Shown: positions 9,713-21,134, counted from the first letter of the stretch. The stretch: 64,000 bases of DNA from Incurvaria masculella (GCA_946894095.1 OX335651.1:5850501-5914500), one strand, 5' to 3'. A program made the numbers and translations. The notes: generated from the letters alone by a model not told the origin.

Positions 9713-11304
9713 CGATTTTTTATTCAAACAAATAGAGAATATAGTATGTGCATTATAAATAAAATATCTCCTCTAGGTCTGCCGAGGCAGCCATTGTCCC
9801 TAAAATACTTATAGCATTTCCTCTTTGAATTTCAATGCTTATGCGGCGAACAAAAAACATTTTGGAGCGTGAATCGCCCGAGGTCTCGCTTAGAGTTTTC
9901 CAAGCACATCTGCGAAAGCTAAGGACTCGGATGACCACGCACCAAGAGTTTCCACCGCAAAAGGTAAAAATTCAAAGAGGTCTGATAGCGACTCATATTT
10001 TTTTCTTTTGTTACCTGCAGCAATGGCTGCCGCAGCCCCACCTAAGCGCGAGGAAGCAAGGACGTGGCTCGGCGCTAGTTGCATCCCACACTAATGCCTT
10101 TCCCTTTTTCCACGGGACCAGGGTCATACCGTCTGGTCTTTTGCCGTCTGATCGAAACAGGCCTGGCGGTTCTAGTATGCTAGGGATTCCAGCGTAGTTC
10201 AAAGATCGTTTGATAATGTTGTTGATTGCATAATGTCTAGGCATGCGACCTGCACTCCGCCGGCATGACAGCCCATGATGACCAAAGCTATCAACGCTGG
10301 ACCCGCAGATACAAGTGTGAGGTTGACACACCTTAGCCCCAATCCGGAGAGCGATGCAAATCCGTAGCGTGTTTTTCTCCAGAAGGGTGCCGAGGTGTGG
10401 TGAGGGGTAAGCTTTAAGCCACGCCCCAGATTCCTCGCAAGTAACTCCTAGCAAACGAGCTTTGATTGTTTCTGTGCCAGCAAGGAGATCTGAATGTGTA
10501 ATCTTTATTAACGGTGTGTCCCAATTTCTTTGAACCTTCGGTGCTATTGGCATCTCGGCAGTCCCTGCCCTCGATCTCCAAGCTTCTGTAGCTTCCCCCG
10601 CATAGTTGACCTCAAAATCACTGCCAAGTGATGGATTAAGGATTGCACCAATGAGGTCAATACTAGCATGAATAGAAGCTAAAAAAGCCGGAAGGGCGAT
10701 GTCAGCGACACGTCGAATACCAATACCTCCAAATGAAATTGGGAAAGTAGCCTGTATCCAGCTGTCATTTTCCAATTTAATGTTTAATATTTTTTCCATA
10801 GACGTCCTGAATTCATTATCCACTTTTGCCAAAAAAACTGTTTGCCGCCACAGAGGGCAACATCTTAAAAAATATGTCATCCTTGGTATACAAAAACAAT
10901 TTTTTAATAAAAAGATTGATACATGTGGATGAAGGTTTAGAATGCGCTCTGTAAATAATTTAAATTGTTCACATTTTGTATTAATTAGAGAATCCATGGA
11001 CTCATCAACTAATGGCGCACCTAAAAGTAACATATTTTTTCGTTCCATAACTTGTATTCCTGGTGTTACTAAATTCAATCTTTCCAAAATAATCTTACTA
11101 TCGTCATTTGTAACATTCGGGAAAACAATTACTTCGCACTTTGTCGGATTTAATACTAGTCCTATTTCTTTAAACTTTTCTATAAGTATATTGAGGTCCT
11201 TGATTACTTCGTCCGCACTTCCTGCAAGGACTCCATCATCCAGATATCAGATATTTAATTTTGACTGAAGACTTTTAACAATTTCATGTATGGCGAGACA
11301 AAAA
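9713..11304 (-). mobile_element. Non-LTR retrotransposon family E, 5'-truncated copy with 14 bp target-site duplication
   Basis: A 1.59 kb insertion flanked by perfect copies of ATTTGGTTTATAAT at 9699-9712 and 11305-11318. The 3' untranslated tail on the minus strand ends with AATAAAAAATCG. The break at 11304 lies within the reverse transcriptase, the normal result of incomplete target-primed reverse transcription. Confidence 0.85.
9753..11304 (-). pseudogene. LINE reverse transcriptase with CCHC and restriction-like endonuclease C-terminus (family E, broken)
   Basis: The surviving protein starts within reverse transcriptase (CLAIHEIV), continues to YLDDG at 11232-11246 and LNPTKCE, then a long thumb/linker region (CIPRMTYFLRCCPLW, SFGGIGIR, PAFLASIHAS). 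A zinc finger follows, CICGSSVDSFGHHGLSC, spaced C-x-C-x8-H-x4-C. Next is RPDG and, 14 residues on, VWDAT, the PD..D pattern of restriction-like endonucleases, then a KKY motif and RRISIEIQRGN. This order is that of non-LTR elements with a C-terminal endonuclease. Damage: TGA at 11247-11249 where tryptophan is expected just before YLDDG, a frameshift near 10060-10080, and another near 9890-9940. A sister copy lies at 43742-45160. Clade not assigned. Confidence 0.85.
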
Positions 11305-11493
11305 ATTTGGTTTATAATATTCTACAAAAAATATCTGTGTCTGCATGTTTTTGTTTTCATGAAAAAACTGAAGCAAGTCAAATAACAGGCAAAAGAAAAT
11401 CTTCATACAAATTTTCTTTTCACTTTTGTGTGCCACAGGATACATTTTTCGAATAAACAAACACGTGCAGGCATCGATATTTGTTGCCTGATA

Positions 11494-12043
11494 TTAAGGT
11501 GGTCCAACCCGGCAGGCCAAACTCATTCGCGGGCACGGTACAAAACCGTGCTGTTGCGCTCTGGGACCTTCTTTGTTTCATAGAATAAGACAGGCTCCGT
11601 GATGAGGAAGATGCAACATGTCCACAAAAAAGACAATGTGCATCGTGTATGATTTGGTAAGATTTACGAAAATTTTAATTTCAAAACGGCTTATAGCTAA
11701 AAGTATACCACGACCGCTGTAGTCAAAAATCCAACAAAAACCAAATAGATCATAAATCTTGATTAAATAAGCTATGTCTGATGACTAATCTTTTTACGAT
11801 GTTCTTACTTTATCATTGCGTAATCCACCTCCAAAATTATTGTATAAAACGCGCGAAAAATTCGTACTTTCGGACCTTATAACTTAGAAACCAAACACAA
11901 TTTTACAATGCCAATGGCCATCAGACATCTAGTTCAATCAAATAAAGCTATTTTGAGCAAAATTTTGGATCTCTGACAAGAAATATGGGCGTGATCTTCT
12001 TTCCCCTTTTGTATGGGGAGATGAGCGGGCTGGGCCACCTTAA
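11494..12043 (+). mobile_element. TTAA-flanked MITE F
   Basis: About 550 bp bounded by TTAA at 11494-11497 and 12040-12043. Inverted tips are GGTGGTCCAACCCGG and, reverse-complemented, GGTGGCCCAGCCCG. It has no coding frame. The tips and TTAA duplication fit a piggyBac-type non-autonomous element. Another copy with damage is at 46153-46898; remnants occur at 41660-41785 and 42918-43000. Confidence 0.75.
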
Positions 12044-12249
12044 GTACCAAATATCAAGAAATTTGGAACAGTGGTTTTCAAATGATTAGTAAACTACGTT
12101 TGATGGGGAGCGTAATTTTCTGATGCTTACGGGCCCGCCTTAAGGGCCTATCTTAGCAGCTTGCAATCTATACCAGAACAAGACAATCAGCACTTTAGTA
12201 ATAAATGCCTTTTAAGTGTCGATTAAAATAATTCAGCACTTGGTGAAAA

Positions 12250-12531
12250 CCAGGCTGTTATATATTCGACCAACACACCACATCGGAACCAGGTGACAAG
12301 CCAGCGTCTTTATTATTTTCAGGGATGCAATGAACTTGGATGAAAAACACGGACAATTTTTGTTGCCACTTCGACTATTCATTCAATACGATAGTACTAA
12401 TAATCAGCCCGGCGGGATTAACCTAAATTAAAATTAAGGAAGGGGACCTACAGTTTTACCTAGATTCCGAAATACGAACAACGAATCCCTTGGCCTGTTC
12501 TGACGACATGCATGGAAAGAAATGCAGTAGG
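12250..12531 (-). mobile_element. SINE with 5S-SINE body but different head
   Basis: Diverged copy of the SINE body (AACACACCACAT, GAAAAACACGGACAATTTT, GGCGGGATTAACC, AAGGAAGGGGACCTACAGTTT). Where the 5S-like head is expected it instead carries GACATGCATGGAAAGAAATG, shared with the copy at 50262-50456. Confidence 0.65.
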
Positions 12532-13081
12532 TGCACTTGTATTATGTTTACAAGGTTGATTTTCGTGACTTTTTGCCTTTTTCTAGTCTTCGGAAATAAA
12601 CAAAGACCTACAAGGAAATGTTAGGGCCTTCACAATGTCAAAGGAATCGGAGGGTGGGTAGTGTAGTAACACTCCCTTGGTGCATCGGGGACCACTTTAT
12701 ACGATGAATAATAGATCTGACGAGCGACAACTGACAGCCAGCACGACAGTCGACTTTTCCGCTCGTACAAGCTGTTTAATACACTTTTTCTGTTTTATAA
12801 ATTTTGCCTCGGTGAGATGTAGTCGGAAAAAAAAACGCGATACGTAGAATAACCTAGTGGATATAGGTACGTAGATGGTAACGGCTTTTCAGTGAGGAAC
12901 GTGATATTGTGAGGAAGTATGGTAGTGTTAAAGTTAAATATTTTTTTTAACGATAACTACTAGTTCAGTTCAGAAGGTCTAGACATACTCTGTTTGATAT
13001 ACCTTCAGGTGAACGTCATCGTAGTGGGTGATTCTGAAGCATCTCGATGTTCCGGAGGATAAAATCATCAATATAACGCTG
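12532..13081. other. Unassigned spacer
   Basis: No gene or family repeat recognised. Confidence 0.35.
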
Positions 13082-13226
13082 AGATAAACAGTCCTAACAG
13101 AAACTAGGACTAAAAAAAATGGTCACTTCGCATTACTTTGAGATTTCGTCCATACAAAATGTGTCAATGTGACGCCACAAAGTAATACTTTTCGTTAGTC
13201 TTAGTTTCTCTTACGACTATTTATCT
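13082..13226. mobile_element. Short foldback MITE
   Basis: The left ~33 bases (AGATAAACAGTCCTAACAG..) and the reverse complement of the right end (AGATAAATAGTCGTAAGAG..) agree at most positions, and a second matching block (ATTACTTTG) follows in both arms. About 145 bp with no coding frame. Confidence 0.6.
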
Positions 13227-16020
13227 TAAGCCTTAGCATTAAATATAATAAGTTACAAACATGTATGTGAACAGATTCAGTTCAGATTGAAATATTTGTG
13301 TTCATTCTCTCTACTGTAATTTATTATTCAAAATTACTATGCACTTAAATGACTGCAAAAAAGGCAAACAAACGAATTTTCTCTGGTTCTCTTACCCGGG
13401 AAAACACCAAGTCCGTATGTAATATAAAATATCGTTGAACACACCCATAATTAAGACAAATAACATTCAATTTTATTTGATTTTTTTTTTCGCAAACATT
13501 TAATAAAAGTATTTTTAAGAACTAGAATCATTTCAAACATATGGAATTGAATCACACAATGGTCTTAATACTTACAATGAGGAACCGCGAATAAATCATA
13601 AGGAACCCACCGCAGAAGGTGTCGTTCAAGCTGCGGCGCACAAAGGCGCTGCTCAAAACACCCGTCACGGAGGTGTCATCGACAGTGCATATTTTAACAA
13701 TAAAATAGATTTACTACTCACCTAACATCACGTAGATAAGTACGTTATGTAAATTGGTGACAATTGAATTGTTGAGATAGGAACGTTCCGCGAAGCAGCG
13801 CAAGGCGTTCTGTGCTAGCTTATTGTTCGTGGAGAAATAGGCGTATTTACCACGCTGTGATTACTCAATTTGAATAGCAAATTTCAATCTGCTTATTGTT
13901 GGTAACAGATGTTGCAGTGAAATATTTGAATTGTAAGCCAATATTTTCACTGCATTATAGAGATACCTAATTAACCTTCTTGAATTACAAAATTTGGTTT
14001 CATTTTGATCCTAGCTTTATTAACTTTTATTGTAGGTTAAATACTATTTCATTCTACATTGGTTTCAAGTTTAAATAGTTTTTTTTTTTCAGATTTCTTG
14101 ATGTTTAAATGCTTAGTCAACAAAAATTGGCTGCACGAAAGTAATTTAAAATAATTCCACGTGTGGTTCTCCTTTATTTTGAAACCAAACCAATGGCTTT
14201 TAAAATTCAGCGCACAAGTTTTTCACCTAATGCCCTCTTCCTGCCTTACCCACTTATCTGAAGTTCCAACGAAACTTAACAAGAGGATCTACACTTCTCG
14301 CAACCTCACTGTCAGCTTCAATAGCGATGGTATAAAAGCTTTCGTCATATTTTTTCTGTCGCCCGACGACATGTCAGTCATGTGAATAATTACCCGTCTC
14401 GACGCGTCAGACACCACAAAACATCAAACAATACACAATGCCGCCGGCATTGAATATCCAACGCGGCCGCTAAGCCCCCTAATCTGTGTATTTTATTTAG
14501 TTTGACATTTTATATTTCCTGTCGCGAACGCCATAAGACTCTTCGCGGGCCAGCTCTTTTGTGGCGTTCTCCCCTTTGTTCGCGGCTTCGAGTGCGCAAA
14601 TACGTAATTCCTATTCAGAGTCGCACGAATGGTCCCGCGATAATATCAACTTGTCAACAATACAATGAGAAAACAAGGTTTCAATTTACAGAGGGCTAAA
14701 CATTTCGACAATGGACGGGCCAGGCGAAGCTACCGGATTGAGTGCACAAAGCGCGGATTAGGCGGTTCGCTGGAAAATGCAATTTGGGAAAGATGATACG
14801 CCCGAGTGGGTAGCGTAATGGGCCCCTGTACTATAGCCGATGCTACGGCCCAAATAGAAATGTTTTTTGACAGAGCAAATCTTTTCACAACTGCACCATC
14901 GCGCGTTGGATGTTCAACGAAAGGTTTTTTTCTTTAAGCCCCTGTTACGGTCTCGTATATGTGCGCTAATGCGAAATGACATGTGACATGGTGAAATATG
15001 TATGTGTATAGGTTGCTAAATGAGTGTTATAGTGCTATTGTTAATGGAGAGGTTATGGGATTTCGTTATTATAGTCCTGCTTCTTATAACAAAATATGTC
15101 TAAAGTTATTTTGACCGTAAGGTTTGATGGACAGTAACCCATTTAAAACTGGTTTTAAATTATTATAATCTACTCACATATTTTTATTAAACACTGATTT
15201 AACAAGAACAAAATATAAGTTCACACTATTTTCAAAATATGGCGAAAGTCTCACATTAGAAAATACCAAGCAATTACACCCCTGAACAAACACAGTACCT
15301 TATCCAACCGGTTCTGGAGATTTAATTATATTCATTCAACAAAGAAATTAAAAACTAAAATAATATGCATTATCCTATAAATTAAACTATTCCTAAAATT
15401 ACACACATTTACAACAAATAATAAATTTCAGCCATATCGCTGCCAGGCGGCTCTTATAAAATCGTAAAGGTATTTAGCCCTATAAAGGGTTTGAATTCTG
15501 CATTGTGTGGAATACAAAAAAGCTTTCCGTTAATTTCAACATAACCTTTATAATGGGTTAAAATGCATGTTATGCCACTTTCTGAGATTTCGTTGACAAG
15601 AAGTTGGGATAGCCGTCATCCGACGAATTTCCTCTTTACAAACAGTAATATACCTAATTTACAAACAGTATAATGTTTAATGATCACTATTATCTCGCTA
15701 TGGAAATGGACAAAGAAAATTACGACGCGCAACGTCTGAAAGGAAGGCTAGTTACAGAAAAGCCTTGGTAATTAAAGGTACAATGAAAGTTATTCTGTTC
15801 TTTGTTCAGTCTACGGCTAAGGATTTATTTTCTTTAATGGCCGCTTTATTTAATGCTTGCGTTTTCTTTAAAGTCTTTTTGCATCCGCTGGGGCCTTGCT
15901 TCTCATGCAAGAGGTAATGGCTTCAATACCCGCCACATTCAAGCAACACTTTTTATGAGATAGATACATAAGAGCATTTCGTTACGAATGCGGGATGTTC
16001 GATGTTTCGGAATCCATGTA
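13227..16020. other. Unassigned spacer
   Basis: Mostly AT-rich DNA. A somewhat GC-richer patch at 14440-14660 contains no convincing reading frame or repeat. Frames of up to 74 codons look random. Confidence 0.4.
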
Positions 16021-16022
16021 AA

Positions 16023-16162
16023 ACTGCAGGTCCCTTCCCCCACTAGGTGGTAGGGTTAAGCCGGCCCGGGTGGGTACCATAGCATTGGATCTAAATATGG
16101 TTGAAGCGGCAATGAAACATTGTAAGTGTTTTCATTCCAGTTCAATGTAGGAGGACCAAAGG
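16023..16162 (+). mobile_element. 5S-type SINE, middle part (split copy)
   Basis: Matches the SINE body in sense orientation: GGTCCCTTCC, TAGGTGGTAGGGTTAA, CCCGGGTGGGTACCAT, GAAGCGGCAATGAAA and CCAGTTCAATGTAGG. It breaks at 16162 and continues at 16536. Confidence 0.75.
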
Positions 16163-16535
16163 TGCCCAGAAAAGCTAAAAACACCTCGCCTCGCAAAATC
16201 AGGCTCAGCCTTGTTAGCATGGTAACGGATTTGCGGACTATCGCTGAGCTATCGAGCTTGCTCCAATGATGCTTGAAGACTCCCAGGTTGTAGGTATGAG
16301 GTAAGACACCCGCCGGCAGACAAAATTCGTTTGAGAAACGGTTCGTTCTCAAAAGCCTAATGTCAACCACAGGACGGTGCTCTGATTCTCTGCGCCAGGT
16401 GCTCCGGATATAGGCATAATGGGGAGGAATGAGGGATGCAAGTTTCACAGAGCCAACGTCCATGTAGAACAGACCGAGCGACCCCACACACCGTCTGGGG
16501 CTCAGTGATTCCAAGCCAGCGGTGAGCTGTCCTCA
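16163..16535 (-). pseudogene. CR1/Jockey-type LINE C-terminal fragment (family C)
   Basis: The minus strand encodes the end of a non-LTR reverse transcriptase polyprotein: RRCVGSLGLFYMDVGS, SLIPPHY, then FCLAPAGV-like FCLPAGVLPHTYNLGVFK, the typical LPxxVxPxxYNLxxFK ending of CR1/Jockey-type ORF2 proteins. The tail TCGATAGCTCAGCGATAGTC is shared with copies at 27325, 28738 and 63255. It interrupts a SINE, so it is an insertion. Heavily 5'-truncated. Confidence 0.75.
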
Positions 16536-16612
16536 TAAAGGAAAGGCCCTGTCATGGATTTCTTCAGGAATGCGGTGTGTTGGCCTAATTACATAACGGT
16601 AGGTGTGGCCCA
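16536..16612 (+). mobile_element. 5S-type SINE, 3' part (split copy)
   Basis: Continues the SINE at 16023: AAAGGAAAGGCCCTGTCATGG, GGAATGCGGTGTGTTGGCC, TAACGGTAGGTGTGG. Separated from its other half by the LINE fragment. Confidence 0.65.
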
Positions 16613-16628
16613 AAATGTTCAGTTACTT

Positions 16629-16926
16629 AAAAACCGGCCAAGTGTGAGTCGGACTCGCACACGAAGGGTTCCGTACCATCGTACTAGATTTAATACAAAA
16701 AATCTCATTTTTTGTATAGGGGCCATCTTTAATTTTTATTATTTTTTAATTTTACCTATTTGTTGTTATAGCGGCAAAATAAATACATACTGTGTGAAAA
16801 ATTCAGCTGCCTACCTAATGCGGTTCATGAGATACAGCCCTGTGACGGACGGACGGAGGGACGGACGGACGGACAGCGGAGGCTTAGTAATAGGGTTTCG
16901 TTGGCACCCTTTGGGTACGGAACCGT
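16629..16926 (-). mobile_element. CCGT-microsatellite repeat (family A), complete
   Basis: Reads from CCGGCCAAGTGTGAGTCGG through GGGTTCCGTACC, TTGTTATAGCGGCAAAATAA, a short (GGAC)n run and CCTTTGGGTACGGAACC. TAAAA lies on both sides (after ..CTT and after ..CCG), a possible short target duplication. Confidence 0.85.
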
Positions 16927-18015
16927 AAAAAGCAAACAATTAAGTGACTTATATAGTTATTGGTGAGAAAATGTATTGTGCTTTCCCAACTTAGTATTTT
17001 TGTCTACGGTATTTGCGAGCCACTGCGTCTTTTGCCATGCATGGTAAAACCTACCTAAGCACATAACCGGGCGAGTGAGGTCGATGAGCCATAAGTACGC
17101 GAGCTTACTCGGCCGTCTATCGTATATTTTATTTGCTTTTCATGCCAATAGGTTCGGGGGGTTGGACGCGTGATTTGGACGTTGCCATTCCATGGCATGG
17201 GCGTATCATTAAATCTTACCGCGCTGCGACATATAATTTTCTTCGTCGAGGTAATAATGGCTAAAACGCTCCGTTTACCAATAATACGCGGTTAGGCGCG
17301 TGGGACATAAAAAGCCAGAATTATAGGGAGCGCGGGGCGGTCCTCGCATGCGGCTGTCCGAACTGCTTGACGTATTGATTCTAGGGCAGATATTGTGTTC
17401 GATTATAGGAATTACTAACATGTTTGGGGAATTTGTTTTTGTATTAATCTGACAAAATGAATGTACAAAGATTCATGGGAGTGGAACTGTCGTGCACGGG
17501 CGCCCTAGGAGAACGTATCAAGAGCAGTAGGTCTATATTTTAGGAATTATATGCTCAGAAATCAGGAATCTTTTAGTAAATAATCCTTTAGCGGTTGACA
17601 AAATGTTCTAGACGGAAAACCTTCAGTCATTGAAATATCGTGCTCCGGAATACATCTGTCGAAAAAATCCCTTTGATAAAATGCTATAAAAGCGGGTTTT
17701 TCGACTAAAATATTCCTGATTCCTGAGCACGGAATTCCAAGAATGATGTAAAACTACAGAATAAGTAATAAACGTAATGTTCACGTGCTACACGCTTAAT
17801 CTTAGAATATGTATAAAACATATTTGCCTGTAGAGAAAGCGAAAGAAGTATGCTGTAAAGTGGTGTATCTTGGTCCATTATCTCTGTCTACCTCTCCGGG
17901 AAAGCGACCTAAAGGTAGGTGTGTACCTATGTATCCAATTAAGTTGTTAGCGTAAAGGACGGAATTGATCTTTAATGAACTTCCTTGCATTGCACTGCTA
18001 CATTGAACTAAATAG
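16927..18015. other. Unassigned spacer
   Basis: No gene seen. 17490-17510 shares TACGTTCTCCTAGG (inverted) with the repeat near 8475. Confidence 0.35.
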
Positions 18016-18019
18016 AAAA

Positions 18020-18145
18020 AAAACTGATAATTTTTTTGCCGCTTCGACCATCGTAATTCAATGCGATGGCGCCACCCTGGTCGGGATTACTTCTACCACC
18101 TATTAAGTAAGGAAGTATTACGTGGAATCCGAACCACGAAGGTCA
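18020..18145 (-). mobile_element. 5S-type SINE, diverged fragment
   Basis: Retains TTGCCGCTTCGACCATCGT, TTCAATGCGATGG, TCGGGATTA, CTACCACCTA and CGTGGAATCCGAACCACG in the family order. Both ends are missing. Confidence 0.6.
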
Positions 18146-19460
18146 AATATCTTCGTCGTCTCTTTTATCTATTGCTTACTTTTCTATATGAAAATATAAT
18201 GTAAGTTTTAATCGAGATTTCACTCATCAGAACAACATAACAAACCATAACATAAAAATAATTAAAATTAAAAATTCATGCTGAAACACTCCACGGTAAT
18301 TTTATGAACACAGCAGGTATAAGACAGCTTTTATCTATGACGTGGCAAGAGTCGACCCGACCCGATCCTTTGCACCTTTCCGATCAAATCTGCGCAAGCA
18401 ACGGCGAAACATTCAATTAACCAAATCCTTTCCCCAATCCTGTTGTTTGCACGGGCCCGGGAGTTCTTTGCAAGTCAAATGGAGTGGGGATCGGGCTTTG
18501 GCGTGCGCATCCAGGATTTTGCTCAGGTGGGGTCGTGAGCCAGGCCCCGCCTGAAGCCTTATTCTGCTGATTGATAACTGCGCGCGTTATGTTTGTGTTT
18601 TCTCAAAACCGCATGTTTCGCGCGAAATGGTATTCTACTAACGAAGTTTGCAAAACGCATGCGTTGTGTTTGTGTTTTGTTCGTAAACTCGTAACGCGCG
18701 CTCATGTTCTCGTAGGCCGTGTGTTTTGCCGAAAACTTGCGGTTTTGAGAATTCTATTTGTCAAATTCGGAGCATCGCATCGCCGAACTTCGAATATCAC
18801 TTTTCTACATTACGTTGGCATATCGCTGTCTCTTTCTTTTCGTATGTCATATTTGAGTGAGAAAATAACTGTCAAAATCGTGACAGGTTATTTTACCCTG
18901 TAGGCGGCGCGCAGGACAAACCACTCCATAGACAATAACAAAACGCGTGTGTGAATTAGCTGAATACCGATTTTTGGAAACCGCACTCGAAACTTAACGT
19001 GTTATGTTTGAAGGAAACATAACTTATACGGAATGGTTTGAAATTGGACAAATAGCAGAATCGGGCTTCTGGAGAGTACCGAAAAAGAAATCATGCGAGG
19101 ATTTTCAATCTCGTGGGAGGACTTTGCTTTCGGAGGACCAAATAAAAGGCGGAAGAGGCGGAGGGCAGTTATGATGGCTGCCATGGTTTGCCATTTGTCT
19201 TTTATGAACCCCTTTGGTCTCTCGGCACAGCCGTCCATACCGATTTTGTGTATAATTTCAAAATCTTAAATATCGCTTTTTAATGCGGGGCAATTGCATA
19301 ACCTGCTTTGAAATGGGTCGAAATAAAGTGACTCGGGAAGGGGGGTGGTGATTGCACCCCATGGCCCCCCTCGATCCGCGCCTGGATATGCGGGGCCTAT
19401 TAAGGAAACGATTAAAATTCATCGCTTTCGCCGAAAGCCGAGCATCGAAATATCGCTTTT
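18146..19460. other. Unassigned DNA with CpG-containing patches
   Basis: No gene is supported. 18345-18560 is GC-richer. An inverted repeat lies at 18596-18755. GTTATGTTT gaagg AAACATAAC forms a short hairpin near 19000-19022. Confidence 0.35.
18596..18755. repeat. Imperfect inverted repeat, ~30 bp arms
   Basis: Left arm TGTTTTCTCAAAACCGCATG and the reverse complement of the right arm (GAATTCTCAAAACCGCAAG) share TCTCAAAACCGCA plus flanks; the centre holds AACGCATGCGTT. Possibly a small foldback element. Confidence 0.4.
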
Positions 19461-19466
19461 TAAATA

Positions 19467-19508
19467 TAGTAGGGTTGATACCTCAACCAGGCGGTATCAA
19501 CCCTACTA
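19467..19508. repeat. Perfect 16 bp hairpin in a SINE remnant
   Basis: Arms TAGTAGGGTTGATACC (19467-19482) and GGTATCAACCCTACTA (19493-19508) are perfect complements with a 10 nt loop. The right arm and following CCTAGTAAGTTATGAACC resemble the SINE body (AACCCTACCACCTAGTAAG), so the hairpin may have arisen in a decayed SINE. Confidence 0.6.
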
Positions 19509-20159
19509 CCTAGTAAGTTATGAACCACCGTGCCGACACTATGAATGTATAATTGTCTAAAAATGTTTTCGTTTAAGTTTAAGGAACCGAGCTATTTCAA
19601 GATTGATGTTGATGCTTGTAGAATTACTCAAAAAGGTTAAGTATAGACGTTCTTTTGTCTTAATGATCAATGGAGAATTATTATTTGTAACGAATTCCTT
19701 AAAAAGACAGGGTTATGGTATATGTCTCTGCAACCAAACCAATAACCACTATTGTTGCAAGTCTGCATTTATTTAACAAATACGCACTCACCTATTTTTT
19801 TATTAGAACATCGATAGATAGCCAGGATCCCACTTGTGCGTCTCGATCATGCGACAGAACGTTGCGAAAAGTCTCGACGTTTTACAGAATGGGACACGGT
19901 TCTGCCAAGCGGAGTCGGGCTGGAGGCCGACCGGAGATTTTATGGTAATTGGTCCGGATAATTATTATGGAAAACAGCTCGTAGCAGCGCTGAAACCGAA
20001 AACGTAACGCGACGAAACTGGCCTTACGTTATCAAGGATAGGATTAGTTCTGTTTCGGTGTAGCGTGGGTATAAAACACGAGCCGAAACCAAACGCAAAC
20101 ATCTCATGTATTTGTGTGAGTTTATTTATTCCACCATAAATTTACTCCAAGCAACATGA

Positions 20160-20285
20160 CATCCAGTGCACCGGCGGAAAGCAGTGGTTGCGTACTGCTG
20201 AGGGCCGGGAGGACTGAGGAAAAAATGGAGAGGCGTATGTCCAGCAGTGGACGCAAACACCCTGACTGACTGACTGACTGACATG
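20160..20285 (+). mobile_element. RTE-type LINE 3' end with CTGA-repeat tail
   Basis: Contains GCTGAGGGCCGGGAGGACTG and GGAGAGGCGTATGTCCAGCA followed by AGTGGAC and a CTGA tandem tail. RTE elements typically end in such short tandem tails. Only the last ~110 bp remain. Confidence 0.55.
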
Positions 20286-21134
20286 TAAGAATAGTAGGCA
20301 GATAAGTTGGAATTATTTTTGGGGGCTACATTCAAAGCGGATGTTAACAGTTAAACAGAAAAAAACCTATTATAACAGTTATGTAGTTATAATTGAAAAT
20401 ACACACATAACTATGGTGTCGAGGTAAATTGGATGAGACCAAAATTGTTAAACACAAAATGTGCTGAAGTTGCATCCCTTAACCTCATAATCTACAAATG
20501 CACAGGACACTATGGCTTCAACGCGTGCTTTCTATGAGAAATACTTGAAAATGCATTTCACTTATAATTAGCCATGGCACTGAGTGGTTATAGGGATTAA
20601 TAACGTTGACGTATCAGGTAGGTACGTTCCATCCCTCTCTAGCTCGCTGTAGTGGTGCTCAAGTCGACTTTTCATTTCTACGCTGTGTTCGCCGCGTAAG
20701 CGCAGCGCGCATGCTAGATCTCTGGTTAAAACATCAACCAAGATTAACGAAAAATCAATGCAAACCGCAGCAAACTGTAAAATTGGGCTTAACGTAATTA
20801 CGCACCTACCTAGGGCCTCTCAGCGTGGAACCCTTCCGCACTCGGTTAATGAGAAATTAATAAACAGCGAGCGAGATTTCACCTGATTAAATAAACGTAT
20901 TAATTGCTCATTATGAAAAGGCGCGTTCAAGCATGGCTTTTTAACATGACACGTTGAAAATATAATTGGACGATTTTATGTTTTAACCTATATAATGAAT
21001 TTAACCACACTTTCCATTATGATGTCCACTGTGTTAGCCAGGTCTTATTTGGCAAGTTTGGAGCAAAAGAGGCTCATAATACAGGACTGGCAATCAGATA
21101 TAAAATTTTCACTCTCCATACTTTGAAAAAAAGA
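20286..21134. other. Unassigned spacer
   Basis: No gene or recognised repeat. Confidence 0.35.

Larger units (their letters stand above)
9617..12143. mobile_element. TTAA-flanked DNA element G with ~95 bp inverted ends, hosting two insertions
   Basis: The left end (9617-9710) matches the reverse complement of the right end (12045-12143): GGCCCGTAAGC, CAAACGTAGTTTA.TAATCATTTGAAAA.CACTGTTCC and CTTGATATTTGGT. Both tips are TTAA (9617-9620 and 12140-12143), the duplication left by piggyBac-type transposases. Removing the LINE (9713-11304 plus one duplication) and the MITE F (11494-12043) leaves about 370 bp, a plausible MITE. No transposase is present. Confidence 0.7.

Noticed and set aside
16056..16514. 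152-codon minus frame as an independent gene
   Set aside because: It starts within a LINE fragment (FCLPAGVLPHTYNLGVFK) and runs on into antisense SINE; it is a chimeric frame.
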